A stretch of DNA of 64,000 nucleotides from Neogemmobacter tilapiae (GTDB taxonomy: Bacteria; Pseudomonadota; Alphaproteobacteria; Rhodobacterales; Rhodobacteraceae). How positions within the stretch are numbered: the first letter of the stretch is position 1; each line of letters starts with the position of its first letter. Positions 42,987 through 51,901 of the stretch are shown piece after piece. A program made the translations under genes and the position numbers. Location: positions 1-64,000 of the forward strand of contig NZ_BMYJ01000007.1 of the NCBI RefSeq assembly GCF_014652215.1. The letters are read 5' to 3'. The notes below the pieces were generated by a model, which was not told the origin of the DNA, did no database searches, and saw nothing but the letters and a program-made list of their open reading frames with translations.

Positions 42987-44336
42987 TTAACCAACCTTCA
43001 GGCGAACCATCAACCCCCGCCCGTCAGGCCCCGACTTCAACCGGACGAACCCATTCAGCGCCGTCGCAATATCCCGCACGATGATCAACCCCAGCCCATG
43101 CTGGGCAATCCGCACCGGTGCCGCACCCGTGTCAGGCTGCAAACGCTGGGTCAGTTCTGCAAGCAAGGGGGCGGGCAGGGCGGGGCCATTGTCCTGCACG
43201 GCCAGAACCCCGTCCTCTTCGACCCGCACCGTGATTTCGGTCCCCGGCGGTGTATGGTAAAGCGCATTGGTGATCAGGTTTCTTAACGCCTCGCCCAAAA
43301 GCACCGGCTCGGTTTCCACGGTCACCACCCCATCCGGCCCCTCAAACCCTAGATCATGTCCCGCCCGCAGCGCATCGGGCAGCAGTTCCTCGGTCACTTG
43401 CCGCGCCACCTGCACCAGATCGGCGGGTACCAGTTTCGGCCCCGCCCCTTCGGCCCCCAACCGCGCCAGCACCAGCAATTGCGCCAGAACCCGTTCCGCC
43501 CGGATCAGCGCGGCATCGGCTTTGGCCAAGGCCGCCCGGCTGGCCTCGGGCGTCGTCGCCCGCCGCGCCAAGGCCATCTGGGTGCGCGCCACGGTCAGCG
43601 GCGTGCGGATCTGATGGTTGGCATTTCCCGCAAAACTTTGCAGCGCCGCCAAAGCCTTATGAAGCCGCAGCAGAAAGCCGTTCAGCGCCTCGACCACCGG
43701 CATCAATTCGGCCGGAGCCTTGACCACGATGGCCCCAAGATCGCCGGCGGCCCTTTCGGCAATCGTCTGGCTCAATTGCCGCGCCGGGCGCAGCGCCAGC
43801 GTTGCCGCCAGTGCCGCCACCACCGCTGCCCCGCCGATCAGCAGCACCAAGCGCAGCGCCGACCGCGTCAGGATGGCCCGTGCCAAAGCCTCTCGCGCCC
43901 GCGTCGATTCTGCTACGGTCACCGTTACCACGAAACTGCCCTCGCCGGTGGTCAATTCCCGACGAACGGTGGCTTTACGGATCGCGACGCCACCAATCTC
44001 ACCATCGGCAAAACCATTCTCCGCCGGCGTCAGTTCTTCATACCCCGTCAAAAGGCCGCCCGGTCCGTCCACCCGGTAGAAGACTTGATCCTGCGCCGCC
44101 GAAGAAAGCATATCCAAGGCCGAAAATGGGATCGCCACCTGCGCGCCCCCTTCGGCATCGACGCTGACCCGTTCCGCAATGGCCAAGGCCGCCCCCGCGA
44201 GCACGCGGTCGGACACGTCCCGCGCGGTCCGCAACGCCTCGGCCCGCGTGTCGATCAGGGCCAGAACCCCGATGCAGGCCGTCGCCAGCACCAGCCAGAA
44301 CAACAGCCGGAACCGCAGAGAGGCGGGCCTAGTCAA
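42987..44336 (-). CDS. TctE-like sensor histidine kinase
   Basis: 449 residues. TM1 at about 8-28, periplasmic 2CSK_N-like sensor (about 30-155), TM2 at about 160-185, HAMP-like segment, H-box FAGNANHQIRTPLT and the ATPase domain with NLITNAL, VQDNGPAL, GLGLIIV. A TTG at 44336 is chosen as start: GGAG lies 7 bases before it and it overlaps the regulator's stop (TTGACTAG). The longer frame also begins with TTG. Likely senses a carboxylate together with the binding protein at 45055. Confidence 0.88.
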   Translation of the reverse strand: MTRPASLRFRLLFWLVLATACIGVLALIDTRAEALRTARDVSDRVLAGAALAIAERVSVDAEGGAQVAIPFSALDMLSSAAQDQVFYRVDGPGGLLTGYEELTPAENGFADGEIGGVAIRKATVRRELTTGEGSFVVTVTVAESTRAREALARAILTRSALRLVLLIGGAAVVAALAATLALRPARQLSQTIAERAAGDLGAIVVKAPAELMPVVEALNGFLLRLHKALAALQSFAGNANHQIRTPLTVARTQMALARRATTPEASRAALAKADAALIRAERVLAQLLVLARLGAEGAGPKLVPADLVQVARQVTEELLPDALRAGHDLGFEGPDGVVTVETEPVLLGEALRNLITNALYHTPPGTEITVRVEEDGVLAVQDNGPALPAPLLAELTQRLQPDTGAAPVRIAQHGLGLIIVRDIATALNGFVRLKSGPDGRGLMVRLKVG

Positions 44337-45000
44337 CTGGCTTCTCCAGCATATAGCCAAGGCCCCGGGCCGTCCGCAGGTTCAGGCCCAAGGGGGCCAG
44401 CCGCCGCCGCAAACGGCTGACATATTGTTCGATGGCATTGTCCGACAGGCTGTCCTCCAGACTGGTCAGCGACTGGACGATGGCCTCTTTCCCAACCACC
44501 CGCCCCGCCCGCAGAACGAACAATTCCAGCAGCGCCAATTCCCGTGCGGGCAGGGTCATCGCCTCACCACCCACCAAAAACTGCCGCCCGGTCTGATCGA
44601 AACTCAGCCCCCCCAACTGGATCACCGAGGCCCCGAACCCGCCCTGCCGCCGCAGGATCGTCCGCACCCGCGCCTCAAACTCCCGCACGTCAAAGGGTTT
44701 GACCATGTAGTCATCCGCCCCCAGATCCAGCCCCAGCACCCGTTCATCGGGCCCGCCCCGCGCCGTCAGGATCAGGATCGGAACCCCGTTCCGCCGCGCC
44801 CGCAGGGATCGCAGCACGGCCAGCCCGTCCTTTTCCGGCAGGTTCAGGTCCAGGATCATCAGATCAAACCGCTCCGCCTGGGCCAGCGTTTCCGCCGAGG
44901 CCCCGTCATGGACCACGTCGACCGCATAGCCTGCCCCCGCCAGCAGGCTGGTCAGGGCTTCGGCCAAGGGAAGGTCATCTTCGACAAGCAGGATCCGCAT
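44329..45000 (-). CDS. TctD-like OmpR-family response regulator
   Basis: 223 residues. Receiver domain MRILLVEDDLPLAEAL with phospho-Asp in LMILDLNLPEKDG (Asp51 area) and Lys in YMVKPFD; winged-helix output domain at about 125-223. Pairs with the kinase that overlaps its stop codon. Plausible target: tctCBA at 48752-51698. Confidence 0.9.
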   Translation of the reverse strand: MRILLVEDDLPLAEALTSLLAGAGYAVDVVHDGASAETLAQAERFDLMILDLNLPEKDGLAVLRSLRARRNGVPILILTARGGPDERVLGLDLGADDYMVKPFDVREFEARVRTILRRQGGFGASVIQLGGLSFDQTGRQFLVGGEAMTLPARELALLELFVLRAGRVVGKEAIVQSLTSLEDSLSDNAIEQYVSRLRRRLAPLGLNLRTARGLGYMLEKPVD

Positions 45001-45054
45001 GGCCCATCTAAAGCCTTTCGTTGCGTCCTTGAAAGCCCCTTGCTAGCCTGTCCC

Positions 45055-46080
45055 ATGTTCCGCTGGCTGGTTCCCCTTTTCGTCGCCCTCGCCCCGGCCC
45101 GCGCCGAGGTGGTGCTGTTTCCGGCCAGCCCCGAAACCGCCCGTATGACAATCTATTCCACCCTCGACGCCCCCCTTGCCCGCCCGTTGATCGAGGCTTT
45201 CCAAGGGCAGAACCCCGGCGTGACGGTTGTCTATGATGAACTGCTGGCGGGCGAGATTTATGATCGGGTGCTGGCCGAACCCGAGGGGACGGCGGATTTC
45301 ATCTTTTCATCGGCCATGGATCTGACGGTGAAGCTGGCCAATGATGGGCAGGCTTTGGCTGTCGATGTCCCCTTGGAAGGGGACTGGCCGCGCTGGGCAA
45401 ACTGGCGGGACATGGCTTTTGCGCTGACTTTTGAACCGGCGGTCATTGTTTATCATCGCCCCTCCTTTCCCGACGGCCCCCCGGATACCCGTGCCGCCCT
45501 GATGGGCTGGCTGGAAACCGCCCCGCGGGGCAAGATCGGCACCTATGATATCGCCCGCTCGGCCGTCGGTTACTTGTTCTTTTCCCGCGATCAGGAGCAT
45601 TTCGCGGATATCTGGCCGCTGGTGGAGGCGATGGGTCGGGCGGGGGTGCGGGTTTTCCCGACCTCGCAGGATGTGATCGACCGGGTGGAGCGGGGGGAGC
45701 TTTTGCTGGGCTATAATATCCTGGGTTCCTACGCGACGGATCAGGCGGCGCGCAGGCCCGATCTGGGGATCGTTCTGCCCCGGGATTATGTGGTCGTGGC
45801 GAGCCGGGTCGGGCTGGTCCCGAAGGCCGCACGGGCGCCCGATCTGGGGCAGGCGATGCTGGCCTTTCTGATGGGGCGGGAGGGGCAGACCCTGCTGGCC
45901 GAAAAACTGCGGCTGCCCGCTGTTTCGCTGGAAGTTTCGGGCCGGGACAGTGCCGGGGCGATGGCCCGGGAACTCGGGCCGCGGTTGAGGCCGGTTCCGG
46001 TTTCCCCCGGCCTGCTGGCCTATCTGGACCCGGCCAACCGGGCCCGGGTTCTGGCCCGGTGGAAGGCGGCGGTGGAGTAG
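45055..46080 (+). CDS. Periplasmic substrate-binding protein of the TctDE-like locus
   Basis: 341 residues. Signal peptide MFRWLVPLFVALAPARA, then an iron/extracellular-solute-binding type 2 fold (TIYSTLDAPLARPLIEAFQGQNPGVTVVYDE; GYNILGSYA). Divergent from tctD by 54 bp and without any permease or ATPase gene nearby. I infer a sensory role, delivering ligand to the kinase, rather than transport. Confidence 0.83.
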   Translation: MFRWLVPLFVALAPARAEVVLFPASPETARMTIYSTLDAPLARPLIEAFQGQNPGVTVVYDELLAGEIYDRVLAEPEGTADFIFSSAMDLTVKLANDGQALAVDVPLEGDWPRWANWRDMAFALTFEPAVIVYHRPSFPDGPPDTRAALMGWLETAPRGKIGTYDIARSAVGYLFFSRDQEHFADIWPLVEAMGRAGVRVFPTSQDVIDRVERGELLLGYNILGSYATDQAARRPDLGIVLPRDYVVVASRVGLVPKAARAPDLGQAMLAFLMGREGQTLLAEKLRLPAVSLEVSGRDSAGAMARELGPRLRPVPVSPGLLAYLDPANRARVLARWKAAVE

Positions 46081-46383
46081 GTTTTCACGCGTGAAATGGG
46101 GGGTAAGGGGTTGGGATTGTTGATGTATTCATGGGTTTGAATGTGATTTTGCCTTGAATTTGCCGGTTACCTCTTATTCCCTAGATAATCCTATCTGGAA
46201 TGGTCTGATCTGGCGCGCGTTCTGGAGGGCGCACGCGATGTGGTTAACTCGCTTTTGCCGCATAAATTGCGAAGTAATGGCCTGACAATGTTAAAGAAAA
46301 ATAAGAAATGATGCAAGTAAACTTACTAGATAATAAGAAAAATAGGCACTATGATGGGTTTGGATCGGCCATGCGAGGCTAGA
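46081..46383. promoter_or_regulatory. Intergenic region with palindrome; left flank of AT-rich islet
   Basis: 303 bp. The palindrome TTTCACGCGTGAAA at 46083-46096 follows the binding-protein stop. Base composition turns AT-rich from about 46260, which I take as the left edge of an acquired segment. No supportable gene. The promoter of the 46384 gene should lie in the AT-rich part. Confidence 0.4.
46083..46096. promoter_or_regulatory. Second copy of palindrome TTTCACGCGTGAAA
   Basis: Perfect 14-bp palindrome, identical to the core of the site at 13527-13542. Confidence 0.5.
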
Positions 46384-47946
46384 ATGATACAAAAAATTGA
46401 TATCGACAATGACCGGAAGTTGCTTCGGCCGCCAATTGTTAAAGAAATTGGGTCTACGCCTGGTGAAAAATATCTTGCAAAACTTTCAGACTACACCTTC
46501 TTAAATCTCTGGTCATATCCAAACCCCTACCGCGATCAACGGTCCAAAGGCGCAACTGAAGGGGATGGAAAAGAGATTTGCGATTTGCTGGTCGTTTGTG
46601 GCGAGCATATCATAATTTTTTCAGAAAAAACAAATTCTTGGCCTCAAGGTGATATTAATCTATCTTGGAGCAGGTGGGTCAAGAGGGCAATAAAAGAGGC
46701 AATAAGGCAAATAAATGGCGCAGAAAGATGGATTGCTGATCATCCAAATAGGATATTTCTTGATCGAAAGTGTGAAATTCCATTTCCTATTGACTTGCCT
46801 CCTATTGAGAATCAAAAAATTCATAGAGTGATAGTAGCGGGCGGCGCTGCAGAGGAATGCAGAAGATTTTTCCCAAATCATAGTGGCAGCCTGGCGCTGA
46901 ATCCAAAAATTACTGGCGATCAGCACTTTCCAGATGATATAAGTGACGCTGAGCCTTTTGTAGTGGGAGATTTAGACCCGGAAGGAAATTTAATACATAT
47001 CTTCGATGAAATATCGCTCGAAATAGTGATGGGAGAACTTGATACCATTAGAGATTTTACCGACTACTTGATGGCAAAGGAGCGAATCTTTAGATCTGGC
47101 AATATGGAGAGGGTGCTAGGGGAAGAGAATTTGCTGTCTCACTATGTTACAAACACGAATCCGGAAGGCAATCATGATTTTATTGTTGATAAAATTACAG
47201 GAAAATTAGACCTATCTAAAGCAAAATACTCCGACCTTATTAAGAATCCTCAGTATCAAGCAAAGAAAAGCGCTGATCAAATTTCTTACGTTTGGGATCA
47301 TTTGATATTGGAATTCACGAAGCACATGTTGGGCGGAACCTCTATGGCTCCACCTGGTATGGATTTTGAACTCCGAGAAAATGAAATTGCTGTGCGATGG
47401 ATGGCGTTAGAAAGTAGATTCAAGCGAAGAACAAACGGTGAAGCGATTTGGGGGGCACTGCAAAACGGCCTCAAGGAGGATAGATTCTTTAGACTCATGA
47501 TGTCACCATCTGGCACGAAAGAATCTGAAACAGCTTTTTTCATTTTGACAGTTAAATACTTGGAGTGGATGATCGACAAAGGTGGCTATGAAAAATATAG
47601 AATGTTTAGGTCGAGTTTAATGTTAACTTATGCTCAGGCCACTCTTGTTAAATTTCCCCACTTGAAGAGAATAATTGGGATAGCAATGGAGCCCCCCGAG
47701 CACGAAAATAGTTCGGAAGATTTGATTTATGTAGAGCAATCTGCATGGAGTGATGATTTTTTGATGAATTTAAAGAGAGACTGCATCCATCTCAACGTAT
47801 TTCAGAAGGAAATGGCAATGATGGAAATTGATGATCGTGAGTATCCAGAAGTTAAAGAAGTCTTGGTGCGAAAAAGAAAAATGCAATCCATGAACCGCGC
47901 GGATCGCCGAAGGCATGCGGCTAAGATGCGAAAGGGAAGAAAATAG
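46384..47946 (+). CDS. AT-rich, horizontally acquired protein of unknown function with nuclease-like N-terminus
   Basis: 520 residues. Codon use is AT-rich, unlike every neighbour. N-terminal residues 29-82 show GEKYLAKLSDYTFLNLW, then EICDLLVVCGEHIIIFSEKTN. An Asp (67) at the end of one strand and Ser-Glu-Lys (80-82) at the end of the next recall PD-(D/E)xK-fold nucleases (Mrr/NERD type), but the (D/E)xK spacing is not canonical. The part following (WSRWVKRAIKEAIRQINGAERW) is helical. The C-terminus is Arg/Lys-rich (MNRADRRRHAAKMRKGRK). Start at 46384 has GAGG five bases upstream; ATGs at 46351/46354 are alternatives. A stand-alone defence or mobile-element protein is possible but unproven. 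Confidence 0.65.
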   Translation: MIQKIDIDNDRKLLRPPIVKEIGSTPGEKYLAKLSDYTFLNLWSYPNPYRDQRSKGATEGDGKEICDLLVVCGEHIIIFSEKTNSWPQGDINLSWSRWVKRAIKEAIRQINGAERWIADHPNRIFLDRKCEIPFPIDLPPIENQKIHRVIVAGGAAEECRRFFPNHSGSLALNPKITGDQHFPDDISDAEPFVVGDLDPEGNLIHIFDEISLEIVMGELDTIRDFTDYLMAKERIFRSGNMERVLGEENLLSHYVTNTNPEGNHDFIVDKITGKLDLSKAKYSDLIKNPQYQAKKSADQISYVWDHLILEFTKHMLGGTSMAPPGMDFELRENEIAVRWMALESRFKRRTNGEAIWGALQNGLKEDRFFRLMMSPSGTKESETAFFILTVKYLEWMIDKGGYEKYRMFRSSLMLTYAQATLVKFPHLKRIIGIAMEPPEHENSSEDLIYVEQSAWSDDFLMNLKRDCIHLNVFQKEMAMMEIDDREYPEVKEVLVRKRKMQSMNRADRRRHAAKMRKGRK

Positions 47947-48010
47947 AGTATTTGAATATTCGCAAATCTCTTTTGTGTTTCTGAAGTATTTTATGGCTTA
48001 CTCTTCATAG

Positions 48011-48241
48011 TCAATTATTATTTATGATCTAAACTATTACCCAATCCGCCACGCATGGCGCACGCATCGGCAGGAGTTTCTGCCGTCCTTGGTTGGGGCG
48101 GTGTTCTATCTGCTGGCCCTGCAGGATGCAGAACCATCGCGGGCGACGCGGGGGCTGTTGTTTTTGATCTTTGTTTTTCCACCCATCACTGTTGGGCGGA
48201 TGGTCTATACCGCTTGGAAGCATGGGAAGGCTTCGCGGTAG
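48011..48241 (+). pseudogene. 5'-truncated membrane-protein gene at the right edge of the AT-rich islet
   Basis: An open frame ending at TAG 48239-48241 reads PIRHAWRTHRQEFLPSLVGA, VFYLLALQDAEPS, then LLFLIFVFPPITVGRMVYTAW and HGKASR. It has two hydrophobic segments and typical GC-rich codons, but the only in-frame ATG is near the end and the sequence turns AT-rich upstream of about 48032. I read it as the C-terminal remnant of an inner-membrane protein whose front was lost when the islet was inserted. Confidence 0.5.
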
Positions 48242-48751
48242 CAGATGTTTTGCTCAGGCCATAGTGCCGCGCCGTCGGCCCTTTCTATCTCTTTCCCAAC
48301 GCCCCGCTTCTTCCGGCCCCGGTGCGCGCCAAAGGCGCAGGGGCCAGCGCCTGCCCGTTCCGGCGGGCTGGCGCTTGGGTGCGGTCAGTGCCTTGATCAG
48401 ATCGGGGATGCACTGGGCAGCATAAAGCGCACCGACGGGCCGTTGTCGCGCCATCCCACGGGCAGGCGCTGGCCCCTGCTTGGGTGGGCGCGGAGGGGTG
48501 TGTTCGGATGGTGGGTTTCACCCACCCTACGGCGCCCCCACCCCTGACCCCTCCCCACGAGGGGGAGGGGGAGCGCGTTGAACAGGCGTTGTGCGGTGTC
48601 CCGGCGGGGTGTGGGTTGTGGTGCGCCATGAATGCGCACCCTACGCCCCCCATGTCAGCTTCATGTCAGCTTGCCGTGCCAACCTCGGCCTGTCGGGGAG
48701 GGAGGACTCCCCGTTTGATTCGGGGTGCAAGCCCCCTAGGGAGGAAAGACA
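48242..48751. other. Long intergenic region with REP-like palindromes
   Basis: 510 bp with no supportable ORF. It holds low-complexity GC-rich stretches (GGCGCAGGGGCCAGCGCCTG), the two REP-like units at 48510-48640 and the tctC leader with a GGGGAGGGAGGACTCCCC hairpin (about 48695-48712) before GGGAGGAAAGACA, the tctC ribosome site. Confidence 0.45.
48510..48640. repeat. Two REP-like palindromic units
   Basis: GGTGGG-TTTCA-CCCACC (48510-48526) and GGTGCGC-CATGAAT-GCGCACC (48620-48640) are each followed by the same CCTACG-(GC)-CCCCC tail. Same architecture, different arms, as in dispersed extragenic palindromes. Confidence 0.5.
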
Positions 48752-49696
48752 ATGAAACACGTCCTGTTGGGCGCGGCGATGGCCGTGGCTCTTGCGGTTC
48801 CCGCATATGCTCAAGATTACACGATCATGGCCCCGGCGGCCCCCGGTGGGGGTTGGGACGGGACGGCGCGGTCGATCCAAGAGGTGATGCAGGCCGAAGG
48901 GATTGCGCCCTCGGTCGAAGTGATCAATGTGCCGGGCGCGGGCGGCACCGTGGGTCTGGCGCAGTTTGCGGCGGACAGTGCGGGCGATCCGACCAAGCTG
49001 ATCGTGGGCGGCTATGTGATGGTGGGGGCGATCCTGACGAACGGCTCGCCGGTCAGCCTGAAAGACGTGACGCCGATTGCACGGCTGACGGGGGATACCG
49101 AAGCGATTGTGGTTCCGGCGTCGTCGGACATCATGACGATCAATGATCTGGTGGAGAAGATGAAGGCTGATCCGGGCTCGGTGTCCTGGGCGGGTGGCTC
49201 GGCGGGCGGGGCGGACCATATTCTGGTGGGCTTGCTGGCGAAATCGGCGGGGGTGGACCCGACGAAGATCAACTATGTGGCCTATTCGGGCGGCGGTGAG
49301 GCCTTGGCGGCGATCCTGGGGAACCAGGTGACGGCGGGGGTTTCGTCGATTGGGGAGTTTTCGGAGCAGGTGAAGGCGGGAACGATGCGTCTGCTGGCGG
49401 TGTCCTCCGATGCGCGGCTGGAAGGGGTGGATGCGCCGACGCTGAAAGAAGCGGGCTATGACGTGGTGTTGCAGAACTGGCGGATGGTGGCGGCAGCGCC
49501 GGGGATCACCGATGAGCAGAAGGCGAAAATCGCGGCGGATATTGAAAAGCTGAATGCCTCGGCCGGGTGGAACACAATGCTGGCGACGAAGGGCTGGTCG
49601 AACACCTATCTGGCGGGGGATGCGTTCACGGCGCAGCTTGAGGCGGATATTGCGGCAACGGATGCGATCCTGCGCGACATCGGTCTGGTGAAATGA
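48752..49696 (+). CDS. tctC: Tripartite tricarboxylate transporter binding protein TctC (Bug family)
   Basis: 314 residues. Signal peptide [20 protein letters not shown], then [19 protein letters not shown], the ligand-binding loop of Bug proteins, and [14 protein letters not shown]. Captures a carboxylate in the periplasm for TctAB. Start follows GGGAGGAAAGACA. Overlaps tctB by 4 bp. Confidence 0.92.
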   Translation: MKHVLLGAAMAVALAVPAYAQDYTIMAPAAPGGGWDGTARSIQEVMQAEGIAPSVEVINVPGAGGTVGLAQFAADSAGDPTKLIVGGYVMVGAILTNGSPVSLKDVTPIARLTGDTEAIVVPASSDIMTINDLVEKMKADPGSVSWAGGSAGGADHILVGLLAKSAGVDPTKINYVAYSGGGEALAAILGNQVTAGVSSIGEFSEQVKAGTMRLLAVSSDARLEGVDAPTLKEAGYDVVLQNWRMVAAAPGITDEQKAKIAADIEKLNASAGWNTMLATKGWSNTYLAGDAFTAQLEADIAATDAILRDIGLVK

Positions 49697-50181
49697 GAGG
49701 CTTGGAAAGCCGGCAGCGCCGCCCCCAGTGGGCGGCGTTTGTCATTGCGGCGGGGCTGGCAGCGATGGCGCTGGCGCTGCTGATGGATGCGGCAGGGCAA
49801 AAGCAAGATGGGGGCTATGCGGGGGTGGGTCCGGGGGACGTGCCGCGGATGGTGGCTTACGGCTTGCTGGTGCTGTCGGGGCTGACGGTGGTGGCGGGGT
49901 TCCGGGGGGCTTTGCCGGAACCGGAGGTGCAGAATAAGGGGCCGGTGTTGTGGATCCTGACGGGGTTGGGGTTGCAACTGGTGCTGCTGCATTGGGCGGG
50001 GTTCGCGATCGCGGGGGCGATGCTGTTCGGACTGACGGCGCGGGGGTTCGGGAAGGGGCCCTTGTGGCTGACGGTGGGGGTGGGGTTCCTGGTGGCCTTG
50101 GGCATCCATGGGGTGTTTGACGGGCTGTTGAACCTGAACCTGCCGGCGGGGCCGGTGGAACGTCTGGTGTTCGGGGGGTGA
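49693..50181 (+). CDS. tctB: Tripartite tricarboxylate transporter small membrane subunit TctB
   Basis: 162 residues with four hydrophobic helices (about 10-30, 55-75, 85-120, 125-150), the expected TctB topology. Starts in the tctC stop (ATGA) and ends overlapping the tctA start. Confidence 0.88.
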   Translation: MRGLESRQRRPQWAAFVIAAGLAAMALALLMDAAGQKQDGGYAGVGPGDVPRMVAYGLLVLSGLTVVAGFRGALPEPEVQNKGPVLWILTGLGLQLVLLHWAGFAIAGAMLFGLTARGFGKGPLWLTVGVGFLVALGIHGVFDGLLNLNLPAGPVERLVFGG

Positions 50182-51698
50182 TGATGGAGAGTTTTAACCT
50201 GCTGATGCAGGGGCTGTCGGTGGCCTTGGACCCGATGATCCTGCTTTATGCGCTGATCGGGGTGACGCTGGGAACGGTGGTGGGGGTGCTGCCGGGGATC
50301 GGGCCGGCGCTGACGGTGGCCTTGCTGCTGCCGGTGACCTATGGGCTGGATCCGGCGGGGTCGCTGATCATGTTCGCGGGGATCTATTATGGGGGGATGT
50401 ATGGGGGGTCGACGACGTCGATCCTACTGAACACGCCGGGCGAAAGTGCGTCGATCGTGACGGCGATCGAAGGCAACCAGATGGCGCGGAAGGGGCGGGC
50501 GGGGCCTGCGCTTGCAACGGCGGCGATTGGGTCGTTTGTGGCGGGGCTGGTGGCGACTTTGCTGCTGGCTTTCCTTGCGCCGCAGGTGGTGAAGCTGGCT
50601 TTGACGCTGGGGCCGCGGGAGTATTTCGCGCTGATGGTTCTGGCCTTTGTGACGGTTTCGGCGACCTTTGGGGACAGCGCTTTGCGGGGGCTGACGTCTT
50701 TGTTCATCGGGCTGGCCTTGGCTTGCGTGGGGATTGACGGGCTGACGGGGGCAGCGCGGCTGACCTATGGTGTGCCGCAGTTGATGGACGGGATTGAGAC
50801 GACGACGCTGGCGGTGGCCTTGTTCGCGATTGGTGAGGCTTTTGCGGTGGCGGCGGTGGTGGCCCCGCCGGACGGGATGCATCAGATCAAGGGGCGGGTG
50901 ACGATGGCGGCCGAGGATTGGCGGCGGTCGTGGAAATCCTGGATCCGGGGCACGTTCATCGGCTTTCCCATCGGGGCGATGCCGGCGGGTGGGGCGGATG
51001 TGGCCTCGTTTCTGTCTTATGCGACGGAAAAGAAGCTGGCGGAAAAGCCCGAGGAATTCGGCCATGGCGCGATTGAGGGCGTGGCCGGGCCAGAGGCTGC
51101 GAACAATGCGGCGGCGGCGGGGACGCTGGTGCCCCTGCTGACTCTGGGTCTGCCGACAACGGCGACGGCGGCGATCATGCTGGCGGGGTTTCAGCAATTC
51201 GGGTTGCAGCCTGGGCCTTTGCTGTTTGTGACCAATGCCGAACTGGTCTGGGGTCTGATTGCCAGCCTGTTGATTGCGAACGTGATGCTGGTCGTTCTGA
51301 ACCTGCCGCTGATCGGGCTTTGGATCCGTCTGCTGTCGATCCCGCGCCATTGGCTTTATGCGGGCATCTTGCTGTTTGCGACTTTGGGCACCATCGGGGT
51401 CAACCCTTCGCCGGTGGAGTTGGGGATGCTGATCCTGTTTGGCGTGATGGGCTATGGGATGCGGCTGTATGGCTATCCGGTGGCCCCGGTGGTCGTGGGG
51501 CTGATCCTGGGGCCCATGGCCGAACAACAACTGCGCCGCGCCTTGGCGATTGCGCAGGGGGATTGGTCAACGCTGGTATCGACCCCGGTTTCGGCGATTT
51601 TGCTGACCGTCGCCGCGCTATTCCTGATCGTGCCCTTGATCCTGCGTTACACAGGGCGGGGCGCGGTTCTGGCGCAGGTCGCAGGCGATGAGGACTGA
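50181..51698 (+). CDS. tctA: Tripartite tricarboxylate transporter large membrane subunit TctA
   Basis: 505 residues, about twelve helices. [24 protein letters not shown] and [20 protein letters not shown] are the diagnostic TctA motifs, and [26 protein letters not shown] is the second repeat half. Sodium- or proton-driven carboxylate uptake. Start could be ATG 50181 (overlapping the tctB TGA) or ATG 50184. Confidence 0.93.
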   Translation: MMESFNLLMQGLSVALDPMILLYALIGVTLGTVVGVLPGIGPALTVALLLPVTYGLDPAGSLIMFAGIYYGGMYGGSTTSILLNTPGESASIVTAIEGNQMARKGRAGPALATAAIGSFVAGLVATLLLAFLAPQVVKLALTLGPREYFALMVLAFVTVSATFGDSALRGLTSLFIGLALACVGIDGLTGAARLTYGVPQLMDGIETTTLAVALFAIGEAFAVAAVVAPPDGMHQIKGRVTMAAEDWRRSWKSWIRGTFIGFPIGAMPAGGADVASFLSYATEKKLAEKPEEFGHGAIEGVAGPEAANNAAAAGTLVPLLTLGLPTTATAAIMLAGFQQFGLQPGPLLFVTNAELVWGLIASLLIANVMLVVLNLPLIGLWIRLLSIPRHWLYAGILLFATLGTIGVNPSPVELGMLILFGVMGYGMRLYGYPVAPVVVGLILGPMAEQQLRRALAIAQGDWSTLVSTPVSAILLTVAALFLIVPLILRYTGRGAVLAQVAGDED

Positions 51699-51753
51699 AA
51701 CGCTGGAGCGCCCTTTGGGCGCAAGCCTTTGTGAACGCCGCTTGCGCGGCGCG

Positions 51754-51777
51754 GTGGGAGGGCTTCTGCCCTCCCAC
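51754..51777 (+). terminator. Terminator hairpin after tctA
   Basis: GTGGGAGGGC, loop TTCT, GCCCTCCCAC: a perfect 10-bp stem. About 13 bp later comes a GATATTTTTGAAG tail, a hairpin type I recall downstream of many Rhodobacteraceae genes. Confidence 0.7.
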
Positions 51778-51872
51778 ACCCTCCCGGGATATTTTTGAAG
51801 AAAAGATGGGAAGGGCGGGGCGCCTTGGTGTCCTGCAATTTTACATATCCATTGCAAGTTTACAGGTTTCCG

Positions 51873-51898
51873 CTTTATCCTGAAAAGACAGGATAAAG
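51873..51898. promoter_or_regulatory. 10-bp perfect inverted repeat overlapping the ribosome site of the kinase gene
   Basis: CTTTATCCTG-AAAAGA-CAGGATAAAG ends 3 bp before the ATG at 51902, and its right arm contains part of the AAAGGA ribosome site. It could be an operator for the downstream GntR regulator (FadR type, 52929) or an mRNA hairpin hiding the ribosome site. Confidence 0.65.
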
Positions 51899-51901
51899 GA
51901 C

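Larger units (their letters stand above)
51699..51901. promoter_or_regulatory. Gap between tctA and the acid-sugar kinase gene
   Basis: 203 bp containing the tctA terminator hairpin (51754-51777), its conserved CCTCCCGGGATATTTTTGAAGAA tail region and the operator-like palindrome before the kinase start. Confidence 0.5.

Noticed and set aside
50424-51530. Long antisense ORF opposite tctA and similar high-GC antisense frames elsewhere (for example 13606-14985, 60683-62374, 53738-54931)
   Set aside because: Typical high-GC shadow frames of strong genes, with no family character or ribosome site.
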